Shown here piece by piece: positions 1 to 6,245 of a stretch of 10,773 bases of DNA. Source of the DNA: CAVWDU01 sp963840725 (GTDB lineage: Bacteria > Pseudomonadota > Gammaproteobacteria > Pseudomonadales > Halieaceae); NCBI GenBank assembly GCA_963840725.1, contig CAWIZY010000005.1, forward strand, positions 1-10,773. The letters are read 5' to 3'. The notes beneath the pieces were generated by a model. The model was not told where the DNA came from, searched no databases, and worked only from the letters and a program-made list of their open reading frames with translations. The position numbers and the translations under genes are program-made. How positions within the stretch are numbered: the first letter of the stretch is position 1; every line of letters begins with the position of its first letter.

Positions 1-648
1 ACGACCAAAGATTGTTTGCCTGGCACTCACCTGGCTGATGCCGGATATGTGGACGCTGAACAATTGGTCGAGAGTCAGGAAAAATACGAAATCACTTTGC
101 TTGGCCCAGTGCGACCGAATGTCAACTGGCAAACAATTCAAAACACAGGATATGCGCTCGAAAACTTCCAGATCGATTGGGAAGCAAAAACGGCCACCTG
201 CCCAAATGGCATCCTATCATCAACTTGGAACCCGCAAATCAATGCTGGTGGAAACCAAACATTCCTTATCCGTTTTCCTGGTCCAGCTTGTCGAGATTGC
301 AATGATCGTTCTCTCTGTACACGTCGAAAAACAACACCTCGAACATTGTCAATAAACCCACAGAAGTACCATGAAGCGTTGCAACTTGTCCGACAAAAGC
401 AAACAACTAAAGAGTGGCAGCAACAATATGCGAAAAGAGCCGGCGTAGAGGGAACCATTTCCCAGGCGGTTCGAAGCTTTGGGCTACGAGAATGTCGCTA
501 CATCGGCCTGGCGAAAACTCATTTGCAGCATGTCTTAACCGCCGCCGCCCTTAATTTAGCTCGATTAGATGACTGGTTTACTGATCAAAAACGTGCCGAG
601 ACCAGAGTGTCTCGTTTTGCTGCTTTACAACAGCCTGCACCGGTCTAA
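1..648 (+). CDS. IS1182-family transposase, C-terminal part (5' end outside window)
   Basis: This is the C-terminal catalytic part of a DDE transposase that would cut and join the ends of an IS1182-type element. The frame is open from base 1 (codons before the first TTG read TTKDC), so the true start lies outside the window. Visible family marks are HLADAGYVDAE, carrying the second catalytic Asp (D8 counted from the TTG at 16), a Cys cluster (C62, C92, C95, C101) resembling the family's zinc knuckle, and AGVEGTISQAVRSFGLR with the catalytic Glu (E145), followed by GLAKTHLQHVLTAAALNL. The frame stops at TAA 646-648, but the following codons read S-stop-FANSIL-stop up to 675. As I recall, FANSI is a typical end of this family, so two sense codons have apparently become stops. 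Loss of the last few residues may or may not inactivate the enzyme. The family call is confident; whether it is functional is unknown. Confidence 0.9.
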   Translation, partial: TTKDCLPGTHLADAGYVDAEQLVESQEKYEITLLGPVRPNVNWQTIQNTGYALENFQIDWEAKTATCPNGILSSTWNPQINAGGNQTFLIRFPGPACRDCNDRSLCTRRKTTPRTLSINPQKYHEALQLVRQKQTTKEWQQQYAKRAGVEGTISQAVRSFGLRECRYIGLAKTHLQHVLTAAALNLARLDDWFTDQKRAETRVSRFAALQQPAPV

Positions 649-697
649 TCTTAATTCGCCAACAGTATCTTATAGACACACAGGGTTACCAAGAAGG
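1..697 (+). mobile_element. IS1182-type insertion sequence, right part
   Basis: This is the part of an insertion sequence that carries the transposase ending at 648-675. The left part is outside the window. A CTAG tetranucleotide at 698-701 lies just downstream. The complete IS1182 element further right is flanked by CTAG duplications, so 697 is a plausible right boundary. That boundary is inference: the opposite end is not visible, so inverted ends cannot be compared. Confidence 0.5.
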
Positions 698-1138
698 CTA
701 GCACCAATGGATGTCGACTATAACGAAATCTATACTTTAACGGAAAATAAGCAGACTGGATTTATCACAAAAGTTCCGCAATTAGAGCCAGGTGAGACGA
801 TTCACTTCCATTATCTAGCCGCTCTCAATGATAGAAAACCATCTATTGACTACCCTCATGAAGAGGATTACTCGTCATGGTTTGCTGTCGATCTGGGAAA
901 AGACTTCCTCCACAAACACATAGAGAATAATTTTATAGGGTTTGCATTCGAATAATCCGCGCAACAGATCGCTGAATCGGCGAGTTTTGACAAAGACAGA
1001 CCAACTTTGGGGACAGGAGTGAATCAGGCGATGACGACGCTCATTATTCCGGGTAGTGATGCCGAGCTGCTGCACTGGCAATGTTTCGACGAAGATCTAC
1101 CAGTGTTCTCTGGAAACAACCAAGCTGATTCAGAGTAA
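698..1138 (+). pseudogene. Unrecognised reading frame, 82 codons then stop, then 60 more in-frame codons
   Basis: An ATG at 707 opens an 82-codon frame ending at TAA 953-955. It is hydrophilic, with charged and aromatic residues (YNEIYTLTENK, QLEPGETIHFHYLAA, EDYSSWFAVDLGKDF), and I recognise no domain. The same frame continues after the stop for 60 codons to TAA 1136-1138. An internal ATG lies at 1031, preceded by an AGGAG motif near 1016, and the stretch includes TTLIIPGSDAELLHWQ. The frame is also open upstream of 707 (LAP) as far as the CTAG at 698, so the ATG may not be the real start. The simplest reading is the 3' part of a gene cut by the insertion sequence on its left, with a nonsense change at 953. 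Alternatively these are two small genes, 707-955 and 1031-1138. No function is assigned. Confidence 0.4.
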
Positions 1139-1194
1139 GACTCGCTGCTAGCATTTGGCAGCAAGATGGGCTTTGGCAAGCCCCACCATTTAGC

Positions 1195-1198
1195 CTAG
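1195..1198. repeat. CTAG target-site duplication, left of complete IS
   Basis: CTAG directly abuts the left inverted end starting at 1199 and is repeated at 2775-2778 against the right end. A palindromic 4-bp duplication fits an IS1182-type insertion. Confidence 0.8.
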
Positions 1199-1218
1199 CA
1201 GCCTGTCGGAAAAGTAAA
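1199..1218 (+). repeat. IS terminal inverted repeat, left
   Basis: Twenty bases matching the inverted right end (2755-2774) at 16 positions. The shared core is TGTCGGA followed by AAGT. Confidence 0.85.
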
Positions 1219-1356
1219 GAGAATCGGCCAGAATTTTGCCATCAGCGGCATTTTTCGGAGGTTTTCACTCAATGATAGACATAACGACAAGCCAGCGGCT
1301 CGTAAGACGTGGAAACAGCGCCCCCTTTTTGAAATGCGGGCGCGTTGAAGCAAGAT

Positions 1357-2715
1357 TTAGGCTGTATGCAACGTATGCAAACGTTTGAGATTGTAGGCCA
1401 GACAAAGCAAAGTCCACTCGCCAGCGGCGTTGGCCAAACCTCGAAGAGAGAACTGGCGGAAGTCCAGCACCTCCTTGATGATGCCAATAACCGGTTCCAC
1501 CGTGGATTTGCGCAAGCGGTAGAGGGCATCGCCAATCTCGGTACGGAGCTTGTAGGCCATTTTCTCTTTGGCAGAAGCGGCCTCGGCTGGCGGCGAAGAT
1601 TCGTGTGTAAAGAACCGTTGCCAACTCTGATGATGCGGTGTACGACCAGTGGCGATATATGGCTCAATCTTCCGTACTTCGAAGCCCTCAATGTTGTCCT
1701 GGCTGAAATAGCCGGTATCGAGGTTGGCGGTTTCCGGTTTGCCAATCTCAGGAGGAATGCTATCGATAGTGGGCAAAGCGGCCTGTTTGTCGTTGGCCTG
1801 ATTGCACAACCAGTTGCCGACGATCAAACGGCTGTCATGCTCAACCACAACTTGGACATTGTAGTGTTGGTCAAAGCCACTGTTCGTCGAGTTTTTCATG
1901 ATTTGAGAGTCAGGATCGGTGAAGTTGTATTGGTCTTTATCTCGAGGGCCGGGTGTTGGTGGTTTGGGTTTCCGCCCTCGGGGTTTCTGACCCTTTTTCG
2001 CAGCTTTTTCTTCCCGTTCCCGCAGTTTGGCCTCGTATTCCGCCTGTTCCGCTTCGTAGCGGATCCGGGCGCGATCTGCCAGGACCTGTTTCGCTTCAGC
2101 CAGACGGGTCAGTCGCCGTTGACGACGTTCTATCTCATCGTCAACGTTCATATCCTCTGGCACTCCACCACCATCGACGGCTTCAGCCAGAGCAAATAGT
2201 GTTGCCACTTCTTTTTGCAGATAAGCTTCGATGGCCAGGAGCCGCTTGTAGCTCACCGCCTTACTCTTGGAGGCGTCGGCATGAATCTTGCTCCCATCCA
2301 CACTGACATTGCCAACCTGTAGATAGTGCATCGCCTGCGCAATCAACAGTATCTGCACAAATAACTCCTTCAACTCCGGTAGAAATTGCTTGCGAAAAGC
2401 TGCTATCGTCGCATGGTCAGGATGCATATTGCCGGCTATGTACCTAAACGGAATCACTTCGTACGTGGCCCGTTCAATCTTACGAGAGCTGAACACCCCT
2501 GTTGCGTATCCATAGAACAGCAACCCCAACATGATCTCTGGCGCATACGGAGGCGCACCCAGTTTGCCGTATCGGCCGTAGAGCGCACGCAAGTCAAGCT
2601 GTGAGATGACATCCACGATGAAATACACCAGATGCTCAGGGGGCAACGCCTCTCGAAGACTGATCTGCACGTCGAGCGTTTTATCGTAATCTGCGGTCTT
2701 GAATTTCCTTGTCAT
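1357..2715 (-). CDS. IS1182-family transposase, full length (452 aa)
   Basis: A full-length DDE transposase that would mobilise the element at 1199-2774. The N-terminal part (residues ~20-130: LPPEHLVYFIVDV, YAPEIMLGLLFYGYATGVFSSRKIE, NMHPDHATIAAFRKQF) is the helical DUF772-type region of IS5/IS1182 enzymes. The catalytic triad can be assigned as D140 (VSVDGSKIHADASKSK), D333 (ANLDTGYFSQDNIEGF) and E407 (STVEPVIGIIKEV). Residues ~185-260 form a Lys/Glu/Arg-rich, probably coiled-coil insertion rich in Pro towards its end, between the first and second catalytic Asp. The ATG at 2715 is the only sensible start; the sequence upstream on the minus strand has only a weak GAG purine motif. No frameshift or stop is present. 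Confidence 0.95.
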   Translation of the reverse strand: MTRKFKTADYDKTLDVQISLREALPPEHLVYFIVDVISQLDLRALYGRYGKLGAPPYAPEIMLGLLFYGYATGVFSSRKIERATYEVIPFRYIAGNMHPDHATIAAFRKQFLPELKELFVQILLIAQAMHYLQVGNVSVDGSKIHADASKSKAVSYKRLLAIEAYLQKEVATLFALAEAVDGGGVPEDMNVDDEIERRQRRLTRLAEAKQVLADRARIRYEAEQAEYEAKLREREEKAAKKGQKPRGRKPKPPTPGPRDKDQYNFTDPDSQIMKNSTNSGFDQHYNVQVVVEHDSRLIVGNWLCNQANDKQAALPTIDSIPPEIGKPETANLDTGYFSQDNIEGFEVRKIEPYIATGRTPHHQSWQRFFTHESSPPAEAASAKEKMAYKLRTEIGDALYRLRKSTVEPVIGIIKEVLDFRQFSLRGLANAAGEWTLLCLAYNLKRLHTLHTA

Positions 2716-2754
2716 CGCTCAAGTTTATGCTATCTCAGAACGCTTACTCAAATA

Positions 2755-2774
2755 TTGACTTCTCCGACAAACTG
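2755..2774 (-). repeat. IS terminal inverted repeat, right
   Basis: Inverted partner of 1199-1218. Read on the minus strand it starts CAGTTTGTCGGAGAAGT. Confidence 0.85.
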
Positions 2775-2778
2775 CTAG
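2775..2778. repeat. CTAG target-site duplication, right of complete IS
   Basis: Second copy of the CTAG present at 1195-1198, directly against the right inverted end. Confidence 0.8.
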
Positions 2779-2812
2779 CACACTTTCCGCAAAAATATTT
2801 CCCCAAAGTGTG
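2779..2812. repeat. 8-bp perfect inverted repeat beside the IS
   Basis: CACACTTT (2779-2786) and AAAGTGTG (2805-2812) are perfect inverse complements around an 18-nt AT-rich loop. The repeat lies directly outside the target duplication and was therefore there before the insertion. Function unknown. Confidence 0.5.
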
Positions 2813-2878
2813 TCCAAATAGGCGTTTCGTTCAAGCCCCGTTGGTCACCCTACCATAGGCTGTAAGGCCACAGAACAT

Positions 2879-2900
2879 AGCCCTTTCGAGGGCTGTTTTT
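2879..2900 (+). terminator. Rho-independent terminator with UUCG loop
   Basis: AGCCCT (2879-2884), a TTCG tetraloop (2885-2888) and AGGGCT (2889-2894) form a perfect 6-bp stem, followed by G and five Ts (2896-2900). It points rightward. No intact rightward gene now precedes it. Removing the IS would place it about 160 nt downstream of the reading frame ending at 1138, so it may end that disrupted unit. Confidence 0.75.
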
Positions 2901-2937
2901 GTGTAAGAGGCCAGGTCGATTTTGGAGCGTGGTTGAG

Positions 2938-2960
2938 GCGATCTTCGGGCATCGCTTTTT
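2938..2960 (+). terminator. Second terminator-like hairpin
   Basis: GCGAT (2938-2942) pairs with ATCGC (2951-2955) across an 8-nt loop containing TTCGG, followed by five Ts (2956-2960). It is weaker than the hairpin at 2879 and could be a back-up terminator. The rest of 2779-3120 shows no convincing reading frame. Confidence 0.45.
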
Positions 2961-3122
2961 CTCCACGTCTGGTCACGCCAGAATTTCGAGGGGTTTGTGT
3001 AATCGAATAGCGTCGTTCTGTTGATTGTTGGCTTGTATTAGCGACTCAAAATCAGCATCGATCTGAGAAGATTGGTTGCTCGTCATATCCGGAATTGTGA
3101 TATGAAACCAGGGAAGGGCAAT

Positions 3123-3335
3123 CTCGGGCGCGCAAACAGATTATTTCTGCTATAATGGAGTCTGCGTACACGCACTGCGTCATCGTCGCTAACGATCTCT
3201 TCGAGATCCCTCATCAAACTACCGCTCTCATAGCGTCTAGCATTTGACAACGCAGGAAAATGGGGCGCGCAGGCGGGTATGCTTCTATTCCAATTGGGTA
3301 ACTGAATAACAACCACGCTCTGGAGGGAGGACCTC
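3123..3335 (+). promoter_or_regulatory. Promoter plus ~180-nt leader, copy 1 of a duplicated regulatory region
   Basis: This 213-bp stretch aligns over its whole length with 5995-6209. Shared blocks include CGCGCAA-CAG, TATTTCTGCTATAATG, ACACGCACTGCGTCATC, CCGCTCTCATAGCG, GGGCGCGCAGGCGGGTATGC and ACCACGCTCTGGAG. TATAAT at 3151-3156 with TG at 3148-3149 is a consensus extended -10; no clear -35 is visible. Downstream are a perfect hairpin at 3194-3208 (GATCTC-TTC-GAGATC) and another at 3223-3235 (CGCT-CTCAT-AGCG). A very strong ribosome binding site, GGAGGGAGG (3322-3330), stands 5 nt before the ATG at 3336. Long leader, conserved hairpins and strong SD suggest a 5' UTR with a regulatory or stabilising role for gene A; the role itself is inference. 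Confidence 0.75.
3151..3156 (+). promoter_or_regulatory. Extended -10 promoter element, copy 1
   Basis: TGCTATAAT: a consensus hexamer with the TG extension one base upstream, identical to the one at 6020-6028. No TTGACA-like box is seen at the usual distance. Confidence 0.7.
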
Positions 3336-5389
3336 ATGAATCGTCGAACCCTTTTTCAAGCCATCCTGGTCATGGTGCTCTTGATGCTGCTTGCAGCCAG
3401 GTCTCAGCCAGGCCCGGAAACCTGACACTGCTGATTCGCAATCGCTGGCCATCGCGTCTGCACATGGGCACCGCTTTCACCTACCAGGGGCAACTGGTCT
3501 ACAATGGCGCCCCGGTCAACGACACCTGCGACTTCACCTTCAGCCTGTGGGATGAAGCCGGTAGCGGTGAGCCGCCCATGGGTGGGAACCAGATCAACTC
3601 CGATGTGACGCTCACTGGCGTCGGCGTCAGCGACGGTCTGTTCACCGTGTCGCTGGATTTCGGGACAGGCGCTTTCACTGGAGACGCCCGCTGGCTGGAG
3701 ATCGATGTCGACTGCAGCAGCATCTCCGCTACTCTCAGCCCCCGCCAACCGCTGACACCTGTACCCTACTCGCTTAATGCCGTACGTCTCGATGGCGAGG
3801 AGGGTGCCTATTATCTTGATTGGTCACATCTGACAAACGTCCCTGATGGTTTTGCGGATGGCACCGATGACGGCCCAATCGACCAGCTCTGTCCAGTGGG
3901 ACGGCAGTTATCGGGTTTGACGAGTCCGGGTGATATCCTTTGTGAGGAGAGCCCTAGCTTTGCACCAGGCAGCATTTTCGTAGCGCCAAACGGTGATGAT
4001 ACATCATCATGTCTGGATGCCACTGAGCCATGCCAGACGATCAGCATGGGGCTGGTAAAGGCTCAGAATGGAGGCGGACCTCAAGTGGTTGTGGCGCTCG
4101 GAGTTTACTTCGAACGCATAGCACTTGCTAATGGTATAGACCTTTTAGGCGGTTACAATGCTTCATTTACGGTTCGTGACACCGGATCCTTGCAAGCGAT
4201 CATCAAAGGCGATGGTACTGATTACCCAACCGTCACAGCCGCTGGAATCGTCACACCAACCATATTGGAGGGATTCATCATCGAAGGGCCGTTGGTGACG
4301 GCCCAAAATAAGAACAGTATCGCGATTCATATCAGCAATTGTACAGACGCTCTGAGCATCCACAACAATGTTGTAATTGGTGGCGTTGCTGGAAACGGTG
4401 CGCAAGGTGATGAGGTCGTAATTAGCCTTGAAGGTATTCCTGGTGCGGGAGGTACCAATGCGCTTGAATACCCTGAGGAGACATCACCTTCATCCACTCC
4501 TGGCGGCTCTGGCGGTATACTGGTGATTGATGGATCGGATAACATCTCGGGCGGGAACGGTGGCGCTGCGACCGCGCCAGTCTACACACAACAGGCCGCA
4601 TCCGGAATCGGTGGACTGGGTGCTGCAGGAGGTGCTGGCGGATCCGGCGGGTATGACGCGAGACTGGGCAAACACTCTCCATACTGGCGGGTTCGTTGAG
4701 AGGGTTCCGACGGCTCTGATGGCGCAGTTGGAAACACTGGTGGCGCTGGGATCGGGGATCAGGACTCGGGGTCCCTTTTGGCTACACAATGGGTTACACC
4801 ACCTGGAGGTAACGGTGGAGAGGACAACATGGGTCGGGCGGTGGTGGTGGTGGAGCGGCTGGTGGCGCCGAACCTGATGGGGTGGCTAGCGGCTGGGTTG
4901 GCGTTCTGGCGGCGGTGCCGATCGGGCGGCGAAGGAGGTGAAGGCGGGCTGGGAGCAGTGGCGGCGGCAGGGCATTTGGCGTCTACATCGTGTTCGATGT
5001 TCACCCGTGAGCTTGCCCTCGATGCAGGAAATCAGAATCTGGGCATCGGTGGAAACGGCGGAAATGGCGGGCAAGGCCAACCTGGAGGCAAAGGCGGTGA
5101 GGGGGGTGCAGGCGGAATTTCAACGCATTATTGCCCTGGCGCGAAGGCCGGTAATGGAGGTTTAGGGGGTAACGGCGGTCACGGCGGCGGGGGGGGTGGA
5201 GGTGCGGGTGGTCTGTCGGTGGGTATATTCGCCAGTGAGGGATTAGCCAGTTATGAAACGGAAAATGTCTTCACGGTCAGCACAGGGCAGGCGGGAGATG
5301 GTGGTGCAGGTGGGCTGTCATTTGGCGAGTCAGGTTTTTCTGGTTCTGCAGGTCAAATCATGCAGGTCATGTTACTGGCAACTTCATAA
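3336..5389 (+). pseudogene. Gene A: secreted beta-helix / Gly-rich surface protein, frameshifted
   Basis: Probably an exported surface protein of ~680 residues. ATG 3336 follows GGAGGGAGG and encodes a signal peptide (MNRRTLFQAILVMVLLMLLAA) that hits a stop at 3423-3425. A middle piece, PDTADSQSLAIASA, lies in a second frame (from 3421), and the body runs in a third frame from about 3461. The body (3464-4699) starts MGTAFTYQGQLVYNGAPV, a domain common at the start of bacterial surface proteins. A YYLDWSHLTNVPDGFADG linker follows, then a DUF1565-like beta-helix start (IFVAPNGDD...CQTISMGL, GVYFERIALANGIDLLGGY). The last third is a PGRS-like Gly-rich region (GIGGNGGNGGQGQ; GGLGGNGGHGGGGGGG). 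Frame changes occur near 4660-4700 and several times between 4830 and 5020, yet each segment encodes matching Gly-rich peptide. The final segment ends at 5389, 29 nt before gene B. It could be a decayed gene or an intact gene with sequencing indels. Confidence 0.7.
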
Positions 5390-5418
5390 TCCGCTCTCCA
5401 ACTCAGGAACAGATTATT

Positions 5419-5985
5419 ATGAACAGACATACTTCGTTTTCACTCTCCATTGGCGGCTTGCTGGTGGCAGCCTTGATGTTTGTAGGTCTTCTTGGCCTGG
5501 TCGGAGCCCAATCGGGCGGGGGCTATGACCTCAGTTGGTCCACCGTTGATGGTGGGGGGCACACCTGGAGCACAGGTAACGGCTACAGCATGGGCGGGGC
5601 CATCGGCCAGGCGGATGCCCAATTTCCCGCCACTGGTTCCGGTTACAGCCTGCAGGGCGGCTTCTGGCATGGCCATTGCGCACCCATGGCAGTGCAGGTC
5701 GATATCACCTGTGAGGGCACCCAGGCTCACCTGGAGTGGACGCCCGACGCCGCCAACATGGCCTATGACATCTACCGGAATACCGGTCCCTACCTGGCTC
5801 CAGACCCGACCAGCAAGGTGGACACGGACAGCGATGGCATATGGCTCGATCCACTGACCGGCACCTGCGGTGATGTCGCCAGCAACTACTTCTACCAGGT
5901 ACGTGCACCTTCATCGGCGCGGATGCCGACGCCAACCACTGCGCCGAGTTCGATTTTGGACTTGTGCCGGGAAGCGGCTGATTGA
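5419..5985 (+). CDS. Gene B: small secreted protein with fibronectin-like domain, 3' frameshift
   Basis: ATG 5419, with CAGGAA at 5404-5409 as ribosome site, starts a signal peptide (MNRHTSFSLSIGG...GLVGA, cleavage near residue 30). Next comes the widespread extracellular motif set YDLSWSTVDGGG, GYSMGGAIGQADAQ, GYSLQGGFWHG (residues ~35-85). After that is a fibronectin type III-like beta domain (VDITCEGTQAHLEW, YDIYRNTGPYLAPDP, NYFYQVR). The as-is frame ends at 5985 in a Pro/Thr/Ser tail unlike the family. Shifting one frame after about 5900 gives FIGADADANHCAEFDFGLVPGSG and a stop at 5979-5981. This matches the EFDFVLVPG end of B', so a one-base indel near 5900 is very likely. It follows gene A by 29 nt, so co-transcription is likely. 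Function unknown; a surface or adhesion role is inferred from architecture. Confidence 0.75.
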   Translation: MNRHTSFSLSIGGLLVAALMFVGLLGLVGAQSGGGYDLSWSTVDGGGHTWSTGNGYSMGGAIGQADAQFPATGSGYSLQGGFWHGHCAPMAVQVDITCEGTQAHLEWTPDAANMAYDIYRNTGPYLAPDPTSKVDTDSDGIWLDPLTGTCGDVASNYFYQVRAPSSARMPTPTTAPSSILDLCREAAD

Positions 5986-5994
5986 GTCTCAAGA

Positions 5995-6209
5995 TTCGAG
6001 CGCGCAACAGGGGTATTTCTGCTATAATGAATTGTGGTATACACGCACTGCGTCATCATCGCCAATGGCCTTTTGAGGTCGCTCTTCAAACTTCCGCTCT
6101 CATAGCGCTTGGCTTTCAGCAGACGCAGCAATATCGGGCGCGCAGGCGGGTATGCTCCAAACAATATCGGGCAACTGAATATCAACCACGCTCTGGAGAG
6201 AGGAAAATA
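5995..6209 (+). promoter_or_regulatory. Promoter plus leader, copy 2 of the duplicated regulatory region
   Basis: This is the second copy of the 3123-3335 region, starting 14 nt after the restored end of gene B. The extended -10 is at 6020-6028 (TGCTATAAT). The hairpin matching 3194-3208 is at 6067-6080, with arms GGCCT and AGGTC and loop TTTG. One pair changes from T-A to C-G and another from A-T to G-T, so pairing is kept while sequence differs. CGCT-CTCAT-AGCG at 6095-6107 is identical to copy 1. The ribosome site GGAGAGAGGA is at 6194-6203. The ATG in the matching position (6210) now reads only M-K-R-stop. Confidence 0.75.
6023..6028 (+). promoter_or_regulatory. Extended -10 promoter element, copy 2
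   Basis: TATAAT with TG at 6020-6021, embedded in TATTTCTGCTATAATG as in copy 1. Confidence 0.7.
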
Positions 6210-6221
6210 ATGAAGCGTTAA
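6210..6221 (+). other. Three-codon leader ORF (MKR-stop) at the ancestral start position
   Basis: ATG AAG CGT TAA sits 6 nt after GGAGAGAGGA, exactly where copy 1 starts gene A (ATG AAT CGT CGA). The next ATG, at 6246, begins a signal peptide but has no ribosome site of its own. Either the start region was damaged after duplication, or ribosomes reinitiate 24 nt downstream of the short ORF. Confidence 0.5.
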
Positions 6222-6245
6222 ACCCAAATTCAAGCCAACCTCGTA

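Larger units (their letters stand above)
1199..2774 (-). mobile_element. Complete IS1182-type insertion sequence (1576 bp)
   Basis: The left end begins CAGCCTGTCGGAAAAGTAAA at 1199. The reverse complement of the right end (2774 inward) begins CAGTTTGTCGGAGAAGTCAA. These match at 16 of the first 20 positions and are inverted, as expected for terminal repeats. CTAG flanks both sides (1195-1198 and 2775-2778). A single transposase gene on the minus strand fills most of the element. About 158 bp between the gene's stop and the left end are non-coding. The reading frame is undamaged and the duplication is exact, so the insertion looks recent and the element may be active. Confidence 0.9.

Noticed and set aside
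1145..1183. Hairpin GGGCTT-TGGC-AAGCCC (1168-1183) as a terminator
   Set aside because: There is no T-run after the stem, so termination is not supported, although it does lie just downstream of the frame ending at 1138.
1345..2199. Long plus-strand open frame of 284 codons
   Set aside because: It is antisense to the transposase, whose catalytic residues are clear on the minus strand.
3083..3337. 84-codon minus-strand open frame across the leader
   Set aside because: It lies over the promoter and structured leader, and a similar chance frame appears over the second leader copy (5892-6233), so it follows from the duplicated regulatory DNA.
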